NCBI RefSeq assembly: GCF_902705855.1
Contig: NZ_CACSIJ010000012.1
Location: forward strand, 282,770 to 346,769
Source of the DNA: Zhongshania aliphaticivorans
GTDB lineage: Bacteria > Pseudomonadota > Gammaproteobacteria > Pseudomonadales > Spongiibacteraceae
DNA length: 64,000 bases
Direction of reading: 5' to 3'
Position 1 is the stretch's first letter; the number at the start of each line of letters is the position of its first letter. Made by a program: the position numbers and the translations under genes. The notes below the pieces were generated by a model. The model worked only from the letters and a program-made list of their open reading frames with translations, was not told the DNA's origin and did not search any database. Shown piece by piece: positions 8,860 to 20,401 of the stretch.

Positions 8860-9357
8860 TTATTGCGCATATCGCGTAATTTTCTTGATATTAAAACCTT
8901 CTTCAGATGCAGGAGCCATAAAATACTTTGTGACCTGCTCAAACATCTCTGCGGTATCAGTCGCGGCTCTCTCAGGCTGCTCTTTACGTCGCTGTTCAAT
9001 CTGTTCTAAGCAAAGCTCATTAGGCAGATCGATATATACCAGTTTATGCGGCGCATTAATTTCCGAGAAAATTTCTCGAAACCAATTTCGCTGAGAAAGC
9101 GTATTCGCCGGAAAGTCCATCACAACATCGCTTCCCGCACACAATATAGATTGAACAAGCTTCTTAATCGGCGGCTTCAACAGATTTGAATATTCAATAT
9201 AGTCATTTAGTGATGCAATTTTGCGCGGGTAAAGTGAGGCAAGCCATTCATCTTCAGACAGCAACACCGCCTTGCTTTGCTGCGCCAATCCAATAGCTTC
9301 GGTAGATTTCCCTGCACCCATTTTTCCGCAAAAAAAAGTTAATAGTCCTTTCTTCAT
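8860..9357 (-). CDS. P-loop kinase-like ATPase (AAA_33 / zeta-toxin-like fold)
   Basis: 165-residue single-domain P-loop protein. The Walker A motif is GKMGAGKST at residues 11-19. The segment VLLSEDEWLASLYP resembles the substrate-binding Asp/Glu of small-molecule kinases, VVMDFPANT corresponds to a Walker B-like strand, and QRRKEQPER gives a lid with arginines. Such proteins often phosphorylate nucleosides, sugars or other small molecules, and some relatives are zeta toxins. No antitoxin-like gene is adjacent, so a toxin role is unlikely. Substrate unknown. Confidence 0.7.
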   Translation of the reverse strand: MKKGLLTFFCGKMGAGKSTEAIGLAQQSKAVLLSEDEWLASLYPRKIASLNDYIEYSNLLKPPIKKLVQSILCAGSDVVMDFPANTLSQRNWFREIFSEINAPHKLVYIDLPNELCLEQIEQRRKEQPERAATDTAEMFEQVTKYFMAPASEEGFNIKKITRYAQ

Positions 9358-9501
9358 GGTCGCTCTCTACTCTGATTTAATTCTCCGCCTATTACTTTAA
9401 GCAAAACTGGCTAGCCAATTTTATGCGCCGGCACTCCAATAGCTTTGCTCAGTATGACAGTATCATATGCCAATACTCACTCTGAAGAACAACTCGAGCT
9501 T

Positions 9502-10956
9502 CTATTCCAGTTCCTCAGCGTCAGTTTCGGCCTTGAAACTCACCGACTGCACCACTGGGTCATTCAGATCCCAGCCGCCGCCAATCACGGCGGCTAGTTG
9601 CAAAGCCGCTTGCAGGCGGTCTGCTGCGGTATTCAATCTGGTACGCCGTGTATTAAGAGTTTGATTTTGCGCGGTAGCCACTTCTAGAAAACTCACCAAG
9701 CCCGACTTATAACGGTTGTTAACGATGCGTTCATTTTCTTCCGCCAGTTTTAATAATATATCCTGCTGTTCAGCTTTTTCTTTTAACAAACTAATTGTCG
9801 CTAGTGCATTTTCCACTTCAGCTAAGCCGTCTAATACGGTTTGTCGGTAGGCGCCAAGTTGTTCGTCGTATTGGGCAACTGCAATATCTTTGCTTGCGCG
9901 ACGAGCGCCGCCATCGAATAAGGTTTGCAGCAGTGACGGCCCAACAGACCATATGGCTTGCGGTGCGTCGAATAGATCACTAAATCTTCCAGCACTCACG
10001 CCGTAACCCGCGCTAATACTAAAGCTTGGCAGCCATGCCGCTTGCGCCACACCGATTTGGGCGCTGGCGGCGGCCAGTTGGCGCTCAGCGGATACCACAT
10101 CAGGGCGCCTAGAAATAAGTGTTGATGGCAGCGACGCCGGCAGTGCCGGTAACTCAGGTAATACTTGTGCGGGCGCTAGTGAGTAATTCACCGGCGCTTT
10201 ACCAAGCAGTACCGCAATGCTGTTTTCTTCAATGGCGCGCTGATTTTTTAAATCGATAAGATCAGTTTTTAATGACTGGCGCTGGGTTTCTGCCTGAATC
10301 ACATCTGAGCGCGGCACAATGCCCGCTTTATATTGGTTGGTTGTGAGCGTTGTTGAGCGCTCGTAGGCCTCCATGGTTTGCTCAAGAATTAGGCGCTGTA
10401 AATCCAAGGCGCGCAGACGAATATAACTCTGAGCGACGGCGAGCTGAATATTCAAACGCGCAGCGACTAAGTTCGCGGCGCTACTTTGCATACCGGCTTT
10501 ACTGGCTTCTACACTGCGACGAACGCGACCCCACAAATCTGGTGCCCAGCTTGCGTTTAAACGAGCGGAATAACTTTCGCTCACGCTTACATCGTCACCG
10601 CCGCTGCGGCTACCGTTCAAAGAGGCGTCAAACTGCGGGCTGTAATCCCCACGTGCCAATCGCCATTGCCCTTTCGCGGCTCGGTAGCGCGCCTCGGCCT
10701 GCGCCAATGTTTGATTCGCCTTATTAGCCTGATTAATAAGTAGGTTTAACTGTGGATCGTTAAAGGCTGTCCACCAATCACCCTGCGCAGCCCAGCTCTG
10801 AGGTGACATAGTTTGCCAACCCGAGTCGTATTTAAATTCTGCCGGCACCAAGGATTCTGGCTGCTGATAATCTGGCCCCACGGTACACGCTACCAAACTT
10901 AGTAGCAGTGCTAGTGCTGGCAAATATTTTGTGTTGGATAATTTCATAAATGTCAT
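9502..10956 (-). CDS. opmB: Outer-membrane factor of RND efflux pump (NodT/OprM family, OpmB-like)
   Basis: About 484-residue outer-membrane channel lipoprotein. The signal peptide ends LVAC followed by TVGPDYQQP, the hallmark start of the NodT/OprM family. Two repeated coiled-coil OEP domains follow (ARLNASWAPDLWGRVRRSVEA in the first; WSVGPSLLQTLFDGGARRAS in the second). The frame extends to a TTG at 10971, but the ATG at 10956, directly after the permease TGA stop (TGAAATG), is preferred; a third Met at 10947 is possible. As last gene of the operon it completes the tripartite pump. Confidence 0.9.
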   Translation of the reverse strand: MTFMKLSNTKYLPALALLLSLVACTVGPDYQQPESLVPAEFKYDSGWQTMSPQSWAAQGDWWTAFNDPQLNLLINQANKANQTLAQAEARYRAAKGQWRLARGDYSPQFDASLNGSRSGGDDVSVSESYSARLNASWAPDLWGRVRRSVEASKAGMQSSAANLVAARLNIQLAVAQSYIRLRALDLQRLILEQTMEAYERSTTLTTNQYKAGIVPRSDVIQAETQRQSLKTDLIDLKNQRAIEENSIAVLLGKAPVNYSLAPAQVLPELPALPASLPSTLISRRPDVVSAERQLAAASAQIGVAQAAWLPSFSISAGYGVSAGRFSDLFDAPQAIWSVGPSLLQTLFDGGARRASKDIAVAQYDEQLGAYRQTVLDGLAEVENALATISLLKEKAEQQDILLKLAEENERIVNNRYKSGLVSFLEVATAQNQTLNTRRTRLNTAADRLQAALQLAAVIGGGWDLNDPVVQSVSFKAETDAEELE

Positions 10957-10957
10957 T

Positions 10958-13900
10958 TCACTTTTTTTCAACAGCAGGCACAGCGTGATTTTTAGCGGAG
11001 GATTTATCCCTCAGTACAAATTGACGCAAGCGCTCTAAATACAGATAAATAATAGGCGTGGTATACAGGGTTAATAGCTGACTTACCGCCAAGCCACCGA
11101 TAATGGTAATACCGAGTGGGCGGCGCAATTCTGCGCCCTCGCCAAAGCCAATCGCCAAGGGAACAGCACCAAGTAGGCCCGCGAGATTGGTCATGAGTAT
11201 TGCCCGCAGCCGCAAACGAGCTGCTTCGCGAATTGCCTGCTCTGGCTGCATGCCGTCGCGGCGCTGAGCTTGCAGGGCAAAGTCGATCATCAATATCGCA
11301 TTTTTCATCACAATACCGATCAACAAAAACAAGCCGAGCAAGGCGATCAAACTCAGCTGGGTTTGGCTAGATTTTAATGCCAACAATGCCCCAATGCCCG
11401 CCGAAGGCAAGGTGGATAAAATGGTCAGCGGATGCAAGGTACTTTCGTATAACACGCCCAATACCAAATACACCGCCAACAGCACCCAAAGAATTAACCA
11501 GGGCTGACTCAAGTCGGCGCCAAAATCAGGCCGCCCGCCATCGGGCGCAACGTGTACTGCAGTTGGCAGCATAATACTGTCCAGTGCCCGAGCAATCGCC
11601 TCTTCTGCCTCTTGCGCAGTCACGTCCGGCGCTAAACCGTAGCCTATGCCCTCGGAGGCAAATTGACCTTCATGGCGAATGCGATCTTCGCCCATGCCGT
11701 AATCCCAGGTCGCAAAGGTAGACAGTGGCACACGAGCGCCATCACTAGTTAAGACATTTAATTGGCTCAGCACCGCAGGCTGTGAGGTATAACCTGGTGA
11801 GAGCTCCATCACCACGCGATACTGGTTCATATCATCGTACAAGGTCGCGACCTGACGCTGGGAAAACGCGTTGTTTAGCATCGATGCGACGGTGCTCATA
11901 TCAACGCCATACTGTTTAGCCAACTCGCGATTTATATTCAAAGTAACCTGCCGAGCGTCTTCATTCCCCACCGAATCCACGTCAACCAATTCAGGCAAAT
12001 CCTGCATGGCCTGCGAGGCAATGCGGCTCCACTTATCCAAGGCTTCTAGGGAATCTGAACGAAGAATTAATTCGTATTCGCTGCGACTAAAGGGCGAGCT
12101 TAGGCGAATGTCTTGATCCACCATCATGTGTAACATCGCCCCCGGCACCTTCGGCGCGTTTGCCCGCAGCCGATCTACCACCGCCTGCGCAGACACACCG
12201 CGCTCTGACAAAGGCTTTAAATTTAGGGTGAGCTGGGCATTGGTTAAACCGCCACTGCCACCGCTGGTGCCGGTTACATCGGCCACCGCAGGGTCACTTA
12301 AAATATACTGCCGAAAGACTTCAATTTTTGGCTGCATTAACTGAAATGAAAAGCCGTCGTCACCGCGCACAAAACCCCGCACCTGCCCAGTGTCCTGTTG
12401 GGGTAAAGTGGTTTTTGGCAATGAGACATATAAATACACATTGCAGCCAATCACCCCAACCAGAACTAACATTACAACAATGCCGTGACGAAGAGCCCAA
12501 TCTAAACTGCGCGCATAGCCGTTTTTAAGTGATTCAAACATCTCATGGCTATACGCCGCCATGCGATTTTCAAATCCCGCGCTTAGGTTTTCACCATCGG
12601 AAGAATTAATTTCTCGGCGTGGGCGCAACCAGCGGGCGCATAAGCTCGGCGTTAAAGTAAGCGACACCACCAAAGAAATTAACATTGCCGCAGCGAGGGT
12701 GATGGAGAATTCACGAAACAAGCGCTCCACCACACCACCCATAAAGAGTATCGATACAAACACCACCACTAGTGCCAAGTTCATTGCCAGTAGTGTAAAG
12801 CCCACTTCTTTTGCACCAACCAAGGAAGCGCGCAATGGCGATAAGCCCGCCTCAATGTGACGCTCTATATTCTCAAGCACCACGATGGCGTCATCGACCA
12901 CCAAACCACAGGCCACAACCAAGGCCATAAGCGACAAATTATTTAGAGAAAATCCATAAAAATACATGACAACGAAGGCGCCAATCAGTGACACCGGAAT
13001 CGCAATCGAGGGAATTAAAGCAGTGCGTAAACTTCCTAAAAACAGCCAAACTACCAACATGACCAAGGCGACTGATATTAGCAAACTCAGTTGCGCTTCG
13101 CTTAGCGTCGCGCGAATAACCGGCGAGCGATCCATAATCACTGATAACTCACTGTCTGCCGGCATTAAGGCCCGCAGCCGTGGCAGCTCGTCATAAATAG
13201 CGTCGATGGTTTCAACAATATTAGCACCGCTTTGGCGACTTATCATAAGCATTACGGCGGGGCGATCATTGTGAAAACCGCTGCTGTATCTGTTTTCTAC
13301 CGACTCAGACACCTCAGCCACATCGCCCAAACGCACCACGGCACCGTCGTTATGACGAATAACCAAATCACGATACTCGCTCGCCTTGCGCAAGGGATCA
13401 TTGGTACTCACCCGCCAGCGATGACTGCTGTCTTCAATAACACCGAGTGGCCGCAGGGCATTCGCCTGACTAATAGCATTGCGCACTTCGTCTAAGGCAA
13501 TGCCACGATGTAATAACGCACCGGGATCGAGTTGCACCCGCACCGCGGGTAAAGAAGCACCACTAACGCCAACTTCGCCCACGCCGACAATTTGCGCTAA
13601 GCGCTGTGAAAGAATCGTCGAGGCGGCATCGTATAATTCACTGGGAGACAAGTTGGGCGAGCTTAGCGCCAAACCCATTATCGGCGCCTGTGACGGATCT
13701 ATTTTACGAAACTCAGGGTTCCCCGGCATACCCGCCGGCAATTCACCGCGCACCACATTGATCGCTGCCTGTACGTCTCGTGCGGCTTCATCTAAATTGC
13801 GATCAAGATCAAAGGTCAACACCACTTGGGTAGAACCTTGATTACTCGACGACGAGATTGCAGAAATACCGCTTATACTGCCTAGCGCGCGCTCCAAGGG

Positions 13901-14095
13901 CGTCGCCACCGTACTAGCCATGCTTTCTGGACTAGCGCCTGGCAGGCTGGCGGTCACACTAATTACCGGAAAATCGACCTGCGGAAGCGGCGCCACTGGC
14001 AGCAGCCGCCACGCTAGCAAACCGACCAAAACCAGTGCCAAGGACAATAAGCCCGTGGCGACTGGACGATAAATAAATGGCCGAGAGAGATTCAT
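10958..14095 (-). CDS. muxC: RND multidrug efflux permease (MuxC/MdtC-like)
   Basis: 1045-residue inner-membrane proton/drug antiporter of the HAE1 RND family. It has the N-terminal [16 protein letters not shown] segment, the porter region with [10 protein letters not shown] and GASPESM, and TM4 carrying the proton-relay pair in [16 protein letters not shown]. The usual 12 TM helices with two large periplasmic loops are visible. It begins with a 4-base ATGA overlap with the preceding permease gene, typical of the MdtB/MdtC and MuxB/MuxC heteromeric pairs, so the working pump is probably a heterotrimer. Confidence 0.92.
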   Translation of the reverse strand: MNLSRPFIYRPVATGLLSLALVLVGLLAWRLLPVAPLPQVDFPVISVTASLPGASPESMASTVATPLERALGSISGISAISSSSNQGSTQVVLTFDLDRNLDEAARDVQAAINVVRGELPAGMPGNPEFRKIDPSQAPIMGLALSSPNLSPSELYDAASTILSQRLAQIVGVGEVGVSGASLPAVRVQLDPGALLHRGIALDEVRNAISQANALRPLGVIEDSSHRWRVSTNDPLRKASEYRDLVIRHNDGAVVRLGDVAEVSESVENRYSSGFHNDRPAVMLMISRQSGANIVETIDAIYDELPRLRALMPADSELSVIMDRSPVIRATLSEAQLSLLISVALVMLVVWLFLGSLRTALIPSIAIPVSLIGAFVVMYFYGFSLNNLSLMALVVACGLVVDDAIVVLENIERHIEAGLSPLRASLVGAKEVGFTLLAMNLALVVVFVSILFMGGVVERLFREFSITLAAAMLISLVVSLTLTPSLCARWLRPRREINSSDGENLSAGFENRMAAYSHEMFESLKNGYARSLDWALRHGIVVMLVLVGVIGCNVYLYVSLPKTTLPQQDTGQVRGFVRGDDGFSFQLMQPKIEVFRQYILSDPAVADVTGTSGGSGGLTNAQLTLNLKPLSERGVSAQAVVDRLRANAPKVPGAMLHMMVDQDIRLSSPFSRSEYELILRSDSLEALDKWSRIASQAMQDLPELVDVDSVGNEDARQVTLNINRELAKQYGVDMSTVASMLNNAFSQRQVATLYDDMNQYRVVMELSPGYTSQPAVLSQLNVLTSDGARVPLSTFATWDYGMGEDRIRHEGQFASEGIGYGLAPDVTAQEAEEAIARALDSIMLPTAVHVAPDGGRPDFGADLSQPWLILWVLLAVYLVLGVLYESTLHPLTILSTLPSAGIGALLALKSSQTQLSLIALLGLFLLIGIVMKNAILMIDFALQAQRRDGMQPEQAIREAARLRLRAILMTNLAGLLGAVPLAIGFGEGAELRRPLGITIIGGLAVSQLLTLYTTPIIYLYLERLRQFVLRDKSSAKNHAVPAVEKK

Positions 14096-17000
14096 CCCTT
14101 GTTACTCGGCAAATCAATGTCGTCGTTCAAACTAAGATCTGAATCGGTGTATTCTGCGCCACTAAAACGATCAAAAAACAAATACACCACCGGCGTAGTA
14201 AACAGTGTTAAGACCTGACTCACCAGCAAACCACCGACCATAACTAAACCCAAGGGTTGGCGTAATTCTGCACCAGAGCCGCCCGCTAACATTAGCGGCA
14301 AGGCGCCAAACAAGGCCGCCAAGGTCGTCATTAAAATGGGTCGGAATCTTAATAGTGCAGCGCGGTGAATTGCTTCCCGTGGGCTCATGCCATGATTACG
14401 TTGAGCGTCGAGTGCAAAGTCCACCATCATAATGCCATTTTTCTTTACCAAGCCAATTAGCAAGACCACCCCAATGACCGCGATCATGTCTAAAGATCGG
14501 CCCGTGATAAGCAGTGCTAGTAAAGCACCAACCGTCGCCGACGGCAGCGTAGACAAAATCGTAATCGGGTGAATCGTGCTTTCATACAAGACTCCCAGCA
14601 CCACATACATGGTCGCCACCGCCGCCAAGACCAGCCACAACGTATTAGAGAGCGACGCCCTAAACGCTTCCGCCGCGCCTTGGAAACGGCTTTCAATACC
14701 CAGCGGTAAACCAATCTCTAACTCTGTCTCTTGTATTGCCGCTACTGCCTCACCAAGCGACGCACCCTCGGCCAAATTGAAAGACAAGGTCGCAGCGGGA
14801 AACTGCCCCTGATGATTAATCACTAATGCCGCGGGCCGTTGCTCTACCGTCGCTACACTGCTCAGGGGCGCGGGCACACCAGAAGCAGTTGGCACATACA
14901 AACTCTTTAGTGCCGCCAAACCGCTGCTCTGCACTGGGTCGACTTCTAAAACCACGCGGTATTGATTCGACTGGGTAAACAGCGTTGCGATTTGGCGCTG
15001 GCCATAAGCATTCTGCAATGTATCTGCGATAGACGATACGCTAACGCCAAGCCGCGCCGCCGCGTCGCGGTCGATATTGATATACGCCTGCTCGCCCTGC
15101 TGCTGTAGGTCGCTAGCAACATCGACAAGCTCTGATCGCTGCTGTAGTGCTGACATAAGTTTAGGCACCCACTCCGCAAGTTCAGCGGTGCTGGCTGCGG
15201 TTAAGGTGAAACGATATTGAGTGCGACTAATTTGATCTTCTATGCTGAGTTCTTGTACTGGTTGAAACCACGCTTCAATTCCCGGTACATCTTCAGCGCG
15301 TTCTCGCAGGCGCTCCATCACCTCAAATACTGATTCGCTGCGTAAATGATGGGCGGGTAAATTGATAAACATACGCCCGCTATTCAGGGTGGTATTACTG
15401 CCATCGACACCAATAAAAGACGACAAACTCGACACGCCTGGATCTTCTAGTAAGGCCGCAGCCAAGGCTTGTTGACGACGCGACATAGCCGCAAAAGACG
15501 AGTTCTGCGGCGCCTCGGTCACGACCTGAATCACGCCACTGTCTTGTATTGGAAAAAAGTCTTTATCGACGGCGAAATATAATAAAACCGTAAGTAAAAT
15601 CGTCGCCAACATCGCCAGCATAGCGGCGGGTTGACGAGCCAATACCCAGTCCAGCATCTCACCGTAGCGCGCAATAAATTTATCCATTGCACCCAGTTCT
15701 TGATGTTCAGTTTGCAGTGGCTCGCGCAACATACGCGCACACATCATCGGCGTGAGTGTGAGCGACACCAGCAGCGAAATACCGATAGCCACCGCCAAGG
15801 TAACGGCAAACTCGTGGAACATACGGCCAACCACATCCGCCATAAATAGCAGCGGAATAAGTACGGCGATTAAAGACAGCGTTAAAGATATTAAGGTAAA
15901 GCCGATTTCCTTAGCGCCTTTTAAGGCCGCCGCCAATGGGGTTTCGCCGTTCTCGCGATGACGGGCAATATTTTCCAACATCACTATGGCGTCATCGACC
16001 ACAAAGCCGGTGGCGATGGTTAAAGCCATTAGACTTAAATTATTAATTGAGAATTCTGCCAAATACATAAAGGCAAAGGTACCGACCAATGACAAAGGCA
16101 CGGCAATACTGGGAATAATCGTGGCGGGCACACTGCGTAAAAACGCGAAGGTCACCAATACCACCAAGCCAATCGCAAATAATAATTCTTTTTGCACGTC
16201 TTTCACTGACGCACGAATGCTATTGGTGCGGTCGGTCAACACCGTCACATCCACCGCCGTGGGCATAGTCGCAGAAAGCTGCGGCAATAGCGCCCGCACG
16301 CGATCGGCAACTTCAATAACGTTGGCGCCAGGTTGTTTTTGAATATTCAATAACACCGCCGCCTGGCTATTTGCCCATGCTGCTAAGAATCGGTCTTCAG
16401 CGCCGTCACTAATTTTAGCCACATCGCCAAGACGCAGCGGCGCGCCGTCTTGATAGGCGATGATGAGTTTTTCATAATCTTTAACCGAACGAATTTGGTC
16501 GTTGGCGTCGAGCAAGGTCGTGCGATTTGGGCCGTCGAAACTGCCCTTGGGTTGGTTCACATTGGTGGCGGCAATCACCGAGCGAATTTCATTTAGACTC
16601 AGACCATAGGCGGCAACCGCAGTGGGATTAACCTGTATACGCAGCGCCGGACGCTGTCCGCCCGCCAAACTCACCAAGCCCACGCCCTGCAACTGCGCCA
16701 GCTTTTGCGCCATGCGAGTGTCCACAAGATCGTGAACTTCTGGCAGGGCTAAACTTTCGGAGCTGATCGCCAAGGTCATGATCGGCGCATCCGCCGGATT
16801 CACCTTGCGGTAGATTGGCGGCGTTGGTAAATCATTCGGCAATAAACTATCTGCCGCATTGAGCGCGGCCTGCACCTCTTGTTCAGCCACACCTAAATCG
16901 ACTTCCAGCGCGAACTGCAGAGTAATTACCGACGCGCCGCCAGAGCTGGTAGACGCCATTTGCTTAAGGCCGGGGATTTGCCCCAGTCGTCTTTCCAGCG

Positions 17001-17199
17001 GTGCGGTAATTGTCCGCGCGGTGACATCTGGGCCAGCGCCTGGGTGAAAGGTGAATACCTGAATAATTGGATACTCAACCTGCGGCAAGGCAGACACCGG
17101 CAATAAACGCCATGCCAAAATACCCGCCGCCAATAGCGCAAGCATCAGCAGCGAAGTGGCAACCGGCCGTAAAATAAAGGGGCGTGAGATGCTATTCAT
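14092..17199 (-). CDS. muxB: RND multidrug efflux permease (MuxB/MdtB-like)
   Basis: 1035-residue HAE1-type RND permease, paralogous to the next gene. It has [19 protein letters not shown] at the N-terminus, the EYPIIQV/GAGPDV porter loop and the TM4 proton-relay motif [16 protein letters not shown]. It also has the C-terminal repeat segment [19 protein letters not shown] and GAELRQPLG. It starts eight bases after the adaptor gene and overlaps the following permease by four bases. Two distinct permeases in one operon is the Mdt/Mux architecture, which handles aminocoumarins, bile salts and beta-lactams in studied species; its substrates here are unknown. Confidence 0.92.
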   Translation of the reverse strand: MNSISRPFILRPVATSLLMLALLAAGILAWRLLPVSALPQVEYPIIQVFTFHPGAGPDVTARTITAPLERRLGQIPGLKQMASTSSGGASVITLQFALEVDLGVAEQEVQAALNAADSLLPNDLPTPPIYRKVNPADAPIMTLAISSESLALPEVHDLVDTRMAQKLAQLQGVGLVSLAGGQRPALRIQVNPTAVAAYGLSLNEIRSVIAATNVNQPKGSFDGPNRTTLLDANDQIRSVKDYEKLIIAYQDGAPLRLGDVAKISDGAEDRFLAAWANSQAAVLLNIQKQPGANVIEVADRVRALLPQLSATMPTAVDVTVLTDRTNSIRASVKDVQKELLFAIGLVVLVTFAFLRSVPATIIPSIAVPLSLVGTFAFMYLAEFSINNLSLMALTIATGFVVDDAIVMLENIARHRENGETPLAAALKGAKEIGFTLISLTLSLIAVLIPLLFMADVVGRMFHEFAVTLAVAIGISLLVSLTLTPMMCARMLREPLQTEHQELGAMDKFIARYGEMLDWVLARQPAAMLAMLATILLTVLLYFAVDKDFFPIQDSGVIQVVTEAPQNSSFAAMSRRQQALAAALLEDPGVSSLSSFIGVDGSNTTLNSGRMFINLPAHHLRSESVFEVMERLRERAEDVPGIEAWFQPVQELSIEDQISRTQYRFTLTAASTAELAEWVPKLMSALQQRSELVDVASDLQQQGEQAYINIDRDAAARLGVSVSSIADTLQNAYGQRQIATLFTQSNQYRVVLEVDPVQSSGLAALKSLYVPTASGVPAPLSSVATVEQRPAALVINHQGQFPAATLSFNLAEGASLGEAVAAIQETELEIGLPLGIESRFQGAAEAFRASLSNTLWLVLAAVATMYVVLGVLYESTIHPITILSTLPSATVGALLALLITGRSLDMIAVIGVVLLIGLVKKNGIMMVDFALDAQRNHGMSPREAIHRAALLRFRPILMTTLAALFGALPLMLAGGSGAELRQPLGLVMVGGLLVSQVLTLFTTPVVYLFFDRFSGAEYTDSDLSLNDDIDLPSNKG

Positions 17200-17207
17200 C
17201 GTCGCGC

Positions 17208-18542
17208 CTAATTATTACGTGGAGTGGGAGTACTAGCGTCGCGATTCGAACGCTGGCCACCGGCACCATCTTGGCCCTTGCCTGCGCCGTCGCGCATTGG
17301 CATACCCTGCCGCTGACCGCCTTCACCGCGCTCCGCATTTTTTCCTTCACGGGGCCGCTGCCCCTGTGCTGAGTCAGCACCTACTATCGGCACATCGCCT
17401 TCGACAATGACCTGACGACCATCGCGTAAACGATCTAAGCCTTCTAGTACCACTCGGTCACCGGGCTTCAAGCCCTCAGTAATAGCAACTCGATCACTGT
17501 CGACAATACCCGTCGTCACCTGACGAATAAACGCCTTACTGTCTTCCACCACATAAACATAGCTGCCTTGAGAACCATGCTGAACTGCATCGGCGGGAAC
17601 CGTTAATACATCGTCAATACTATTTAAGCGAAGACGCACATTCACAAATTGATTCGGAAATAATTCATTGTCCGTATTGTCAAACACCGCCCGCACTCGC
17701 AAGGTGCCCGTGGTGGTATCAATCTGATTATCTAAAGTCGCGAGTTTGCCGGTGGCAATTACAGTTTGCTCATTGCGATTTAAGGCCTCGACCCGCAACG
17801 ATTTGTCACCGTTAAAGGCTTTTACCAATGCGGGGACTTCGACCTCAGGCACGGTGAACATCACCGCGATAGGCTTGGTTTGAGTAATGGTCACAATGCC
17901 GTCACTATCGTTGGCAGCGATTAAATTACCGGCATCTACACGGCGCAAACCTAAACGACCGGAGATCGGCGCTTCAATACGTGTCCAAGACAGCTGCAAG
18001 CGCGCGTCGTCAACTTGGGCCTGCTGACTTTTATTGGCACCCTTTAATTCCCGCACTAGCGCCGCCTGACTGTCTAACTGTTGACGAGCAATAGAGTCTT
18101 CAGCGTAAAGCCCTTGATACAGATTTAAATCAACTTCCGCATTGGCAAGCTGCGCTTGGTTCTGCTGTAGCTGACCTTGTGCTTGTTCTAGCTGTGCCCG
18201 GTAGGGAGCAGGATCAACCTCTGCCAACAAATCGCCCTTGTTAACCTCTGTCCCTTCTGTGAAGGTGATTTTATTAAGCACACCCCCTACCCGACTGCGG
18301 ACAATAACGGTATTCAGCGGCGTAACCGTACCAATAGAACGAACCTGCACATCAAGGCCACCCATTTCAACAGGAACCACCTTCACCGAGGAGGTTTGAC
18401 CACCCCAGCCACGCCGCATCATTGGTTCTGGTGCTGGCGGCGTGCGGCCCAACAAATACCAAATACCGACAACAAAGAGCAGCAATATCACAACCCAAAT
18501 GACAGCCTTGCGAGAACTACTTAAACGCGGGGAATTATTCAT
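17208..18542 (-). CDS. muxA: RND efflux periplasmic adaptor (MuxA/MdtA-like)
   Basis: 444-residue membrane-fusion protein. One N-terminal TM/signal anchor (about 13-31) is followed by the barrel-sandwich/lipoyl half-motifs ([17 protein letters not shown] and [21 protein letters not shown]). These flank a coiled-coil hairpin of Gln/Ala-rich heptads (about 112-185), and then come beta-barrel and membrane-proximal domains ([10 protein letters not shown]). The last roughly 60 residues are an Arg/Gly/Gln-rich low-complexity tail, longer than in E. coli MdtA. It is the first gene of the operon. No Shine-Dalgarno sequence is obvious at the ATG. Confidence 0.92.
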   Translation of the reverse strand: MNNSPRLSSSRKAVIWVVILLLFVVGIWYLLGRTPPAPEPMMRRGWGGQTSSVKVVPVEMGGLDVQVRSIGTVTPLNTVIVRSRVGGVLNKITFTEGTEVNKGDLLAEVDPAPYRAQLEQAQGQLQQNQAQLANAEVDLNLYQGLYAEDSIARQQLDSQAALVRELKGANKSQQAQVDDARLQLSWTRIEAPISGRLGLRRVDAGNLIAANDSDGIVTITQTKPIAVMFTVPEVEVPALVKAFNGDKSLRVEALNRNEQTVIATGKLATLDNQIDTTTGTLRVRAVFDNTDNELFPNQFVNVRLRLNSIDDVLTVPADAVQHGSQGSYVYVVEDSKAFIRQVTTGIVDSDRVAITEGLKPGDRVVLEGLDRLRDGRQVIVEGDVPIVGADSAQGQRPREGKNAERGEGGQRQGMPMRDGAGKGQDGAGGQRSNRDASTPTPRNN

Positions 18543-18705
18543 TTATAAAAAACCATTGCGGGCGCTTCAGCGCAAAATCGACATTCATCGCTGAGCAGTG
18601 AAAAAAGTATTACTGATTAAACACAGCAAGGGGAAAAACCCCTCGTTTTAAACGCAAAAAATTATGCTGAGTATACCCTCAAACCACCCTACGGGTATTT
18701 CAGCC

Positions 18706-18826
18706 AACATATTTGGGGGGCAGTGTAAAAACTCAGATTGGAACGCTCGGTACTCGAATGTATGCAAAGAACCGATATTCACACTGGCCTCTACGTAAGG
18801 AGTTTTTACACTGACCCAAAATATTA
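18706..18826. repeat. Short inverted-repeat element (MITE-like) upstream of muxA
   Basis: CAGTGTAAAAACTC (18721-18734) and GAGTTTTTACACTG (18800-18813) are a perfect 14-bp inverted repeat 65 bases apart. The similarity continues outward: ATATTTGGGGGG before the left arm and, on the opposite strand, ATATTTTGGGT before the right arm. The unit of about 110-120 bp contains no ORF. It lies between the stop of the reductase gene and the muxA start, inside the likely muxA promoter region. Confidence 0.5.
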
Positions 18827-20377
18827 GTATACGTCGCGGCGGTATAGGCCAGCGTCGCTTAAGGCGTCAACAAGGCTGTCGCCCAATATGGCGCGAAGTT
18901 GCTGGTCTACTGCGCTCGCCATGCCTTCGCGACTTCCGCAGACGTATATTGCAGCCCCTGTCGCCACCCATGCTTTTATTGATTCGGCATTTACCAAAAT
19001 GGCATCTTGTACATAGGCGGGCTGATTGGGGTCCCGCGAGAAGGTCAAATCAATACGCGGCAAATATCCGCTATTTTGCCAGTCCGCAATTTCTTCTTTA
19101 AATAGGCGATCCGCGTCGGGGCTGCGTTCGCCAAACAGCAGCCAGTTGTCATGACGGGCATTCAAGTTACGGGCCTGCATATGCCCACGCAATCCGGCAA
19201 ATCCCGATCCATTGCCAATTAAAATCATTGGTATATTCGACGCCGGCGCATGAAATAGTGGATTGCTGCGCAAGCGCAGCATAACGGTGTCGGCAATTGC
19301 GAGGTGCACACCCAGCCAGTTCGACGCCACACCCGGCACGCCATCAGTGCACTGCACTCTTACCAGTAAATCAAGGCATCCACTTTGCGGTATCGACGCA
19401 ATTGAATATTCTCGCTTGGCCAATAAAGGAAATTCATTAAGCCACGCAGTAATAGCTTTTACGTTATTGCCATCTGGCGCCGCAATGTTTTTAGCTGTTA
19501 AATCCCTGCGAGCAAGTTCTTCGAGTAGGCTACGAGATTCACCTTCTATCGATAACACCACGCTGCCATCGAGTTGATGCTGGGCGGCAAACTCCGCACA
19601 ACGCTTTGCGCTGTTGCGCGGAATAATTTCTGCGATATCCCCCGCTTGCCACTGATCATTTTCTTGCAAAGAAGAAAATCGTAAATGAAGCAATGGCTCA
19701 CCTAAGCTGCCCTGATTAAGCACTTGACGAGATTCCAAACGCCAAGCTTGATAGTCAGCCTCGACAGCCCTCGGCATTTGCGAAGGAATATCTGCACCGA
19801 AAGTTTGCAGCTGTCGATACCAGCGCTGCATGACGTCTGCCTTTGCAGTGTCGTCGTTTCCGTCAAGCTCTAAAGGTGCAAACGCCGGCTCAGCACCATG
19901 GCCAGACAAACCCGCATGCAGCTTGTGACCAAAAGCGCAAAAATGTTGGTAGGCGCTGTCACCCAGCGCCAATACCGCAAATTTTAAATGAGAAAACTGC
20001 GAAGAATCGCTATTTAGGTAGCGCCTTGCAAAGCGATTGCCATTATCCGGTGGCTCACCCTCACCATAGGTACTGGCAATAAAAAACGCGTGCTTTGTAC
20101 TCGCCAAGACCTCGTCGTTCACTCGGTCTAGCGGCAGCACCCGCACCGGCCCAGCGGCCTGTAATGCGTTTGCGCTTTGTTGGGCCAAGCCGAGGGCAAT
20201 GCCGCTTTGGCTGGCATAAGCCACCAGCACAGAGGCCGCGGACTGGTTTTCTGCATTGGCAGGAAATTGCACACCGCCACTATTGCGGCGGCGAAATTGC
20301 CATAGGCAATACACCCATAGCAATGCGTACAAACTTGACACCGCCACAACCAGCAGTGATCGCTCCCAAAGGGCCAC
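18824..20377 (-). CDS. Membrane-anchored flavodoxin/FNR-type reductase (sulfite reductase alpha-like)
   Basis: 517-residue diflavin reductase. A single N-terminal TM helix (about 7-27) precedes an FMN flavodoxin domain (LVAYASQSGIALGLA at about 50; STYGEGEPPDN; FAVLALGDSAYQHFC). This is followed by a CysJ-like FAD domain (REYSIASIPQ) and an NAD(P)H domain (ILIGNGSGFAGLRGHM, LLFGERSPD, YVCGSREGMA) ending in an aromatic YRRDVY. Such proteins occur in iron-uptake operons with PepSY proteins, where they are thought to pass electrons to reduce ferric siderophores or the PepSY haem. It is the last gene of this operon and its stop abuts a short inverted-repeat element. Confidence 0.82.
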   Translation of the reverse strand: MALWERSLLVVAVSSLYALLWVYCLWQFRRRNSGGVQFPANAENQSAASVLVAYASQSGIALGLAQQSANALQAAGPVRVLPLDRVNDEVLASTKHAFFIASTYGEGEPPDNGNRFARRYLNSDSSQFSHLKFAVLALGDSAYQHFCAFGHKLHAGLSGHGAEPAFAPLELDGNDDTAKADVMQRWYRQLQTFGADIPSQMPRAVEADYQAWRLESRQVLNQGSLGEPLLHLRFSSLQENDQWQAGDIAEIIPRNSAKRCAEFAAQHQLDGSVVLSIEGESRSLLEELARRDLTAKNIAAPDGNNVKAITAWLNEFPLLAKREYSIASIPQSGCLDLLVRVQCTDGVPGVASNWLGVHLAIADTVMLRLRSNPLFHAPASNIPMILIGNGSGFAGLRGHMQARNLNARHDNWLLFGERSPDADRLFKEEIADWQNSGYLPRIDLTFSRDPNQPAYVQDAILVNAESIKAWVATGAAIYVCGSREGMASAVDQQLRAILGDSLVDALSDAGLYRRDVY

Positions 20378-20401
20378 GATAAACTAGCGCGCAGTTAAAA
20401 C

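Noticed and set aside
8860-9357. Zeta-toxin of a toxin-antitoxin pair
   Set aside because: The P-loop kinase resembles zeta toxins only in fold; no small antitoxin gene is next to it.
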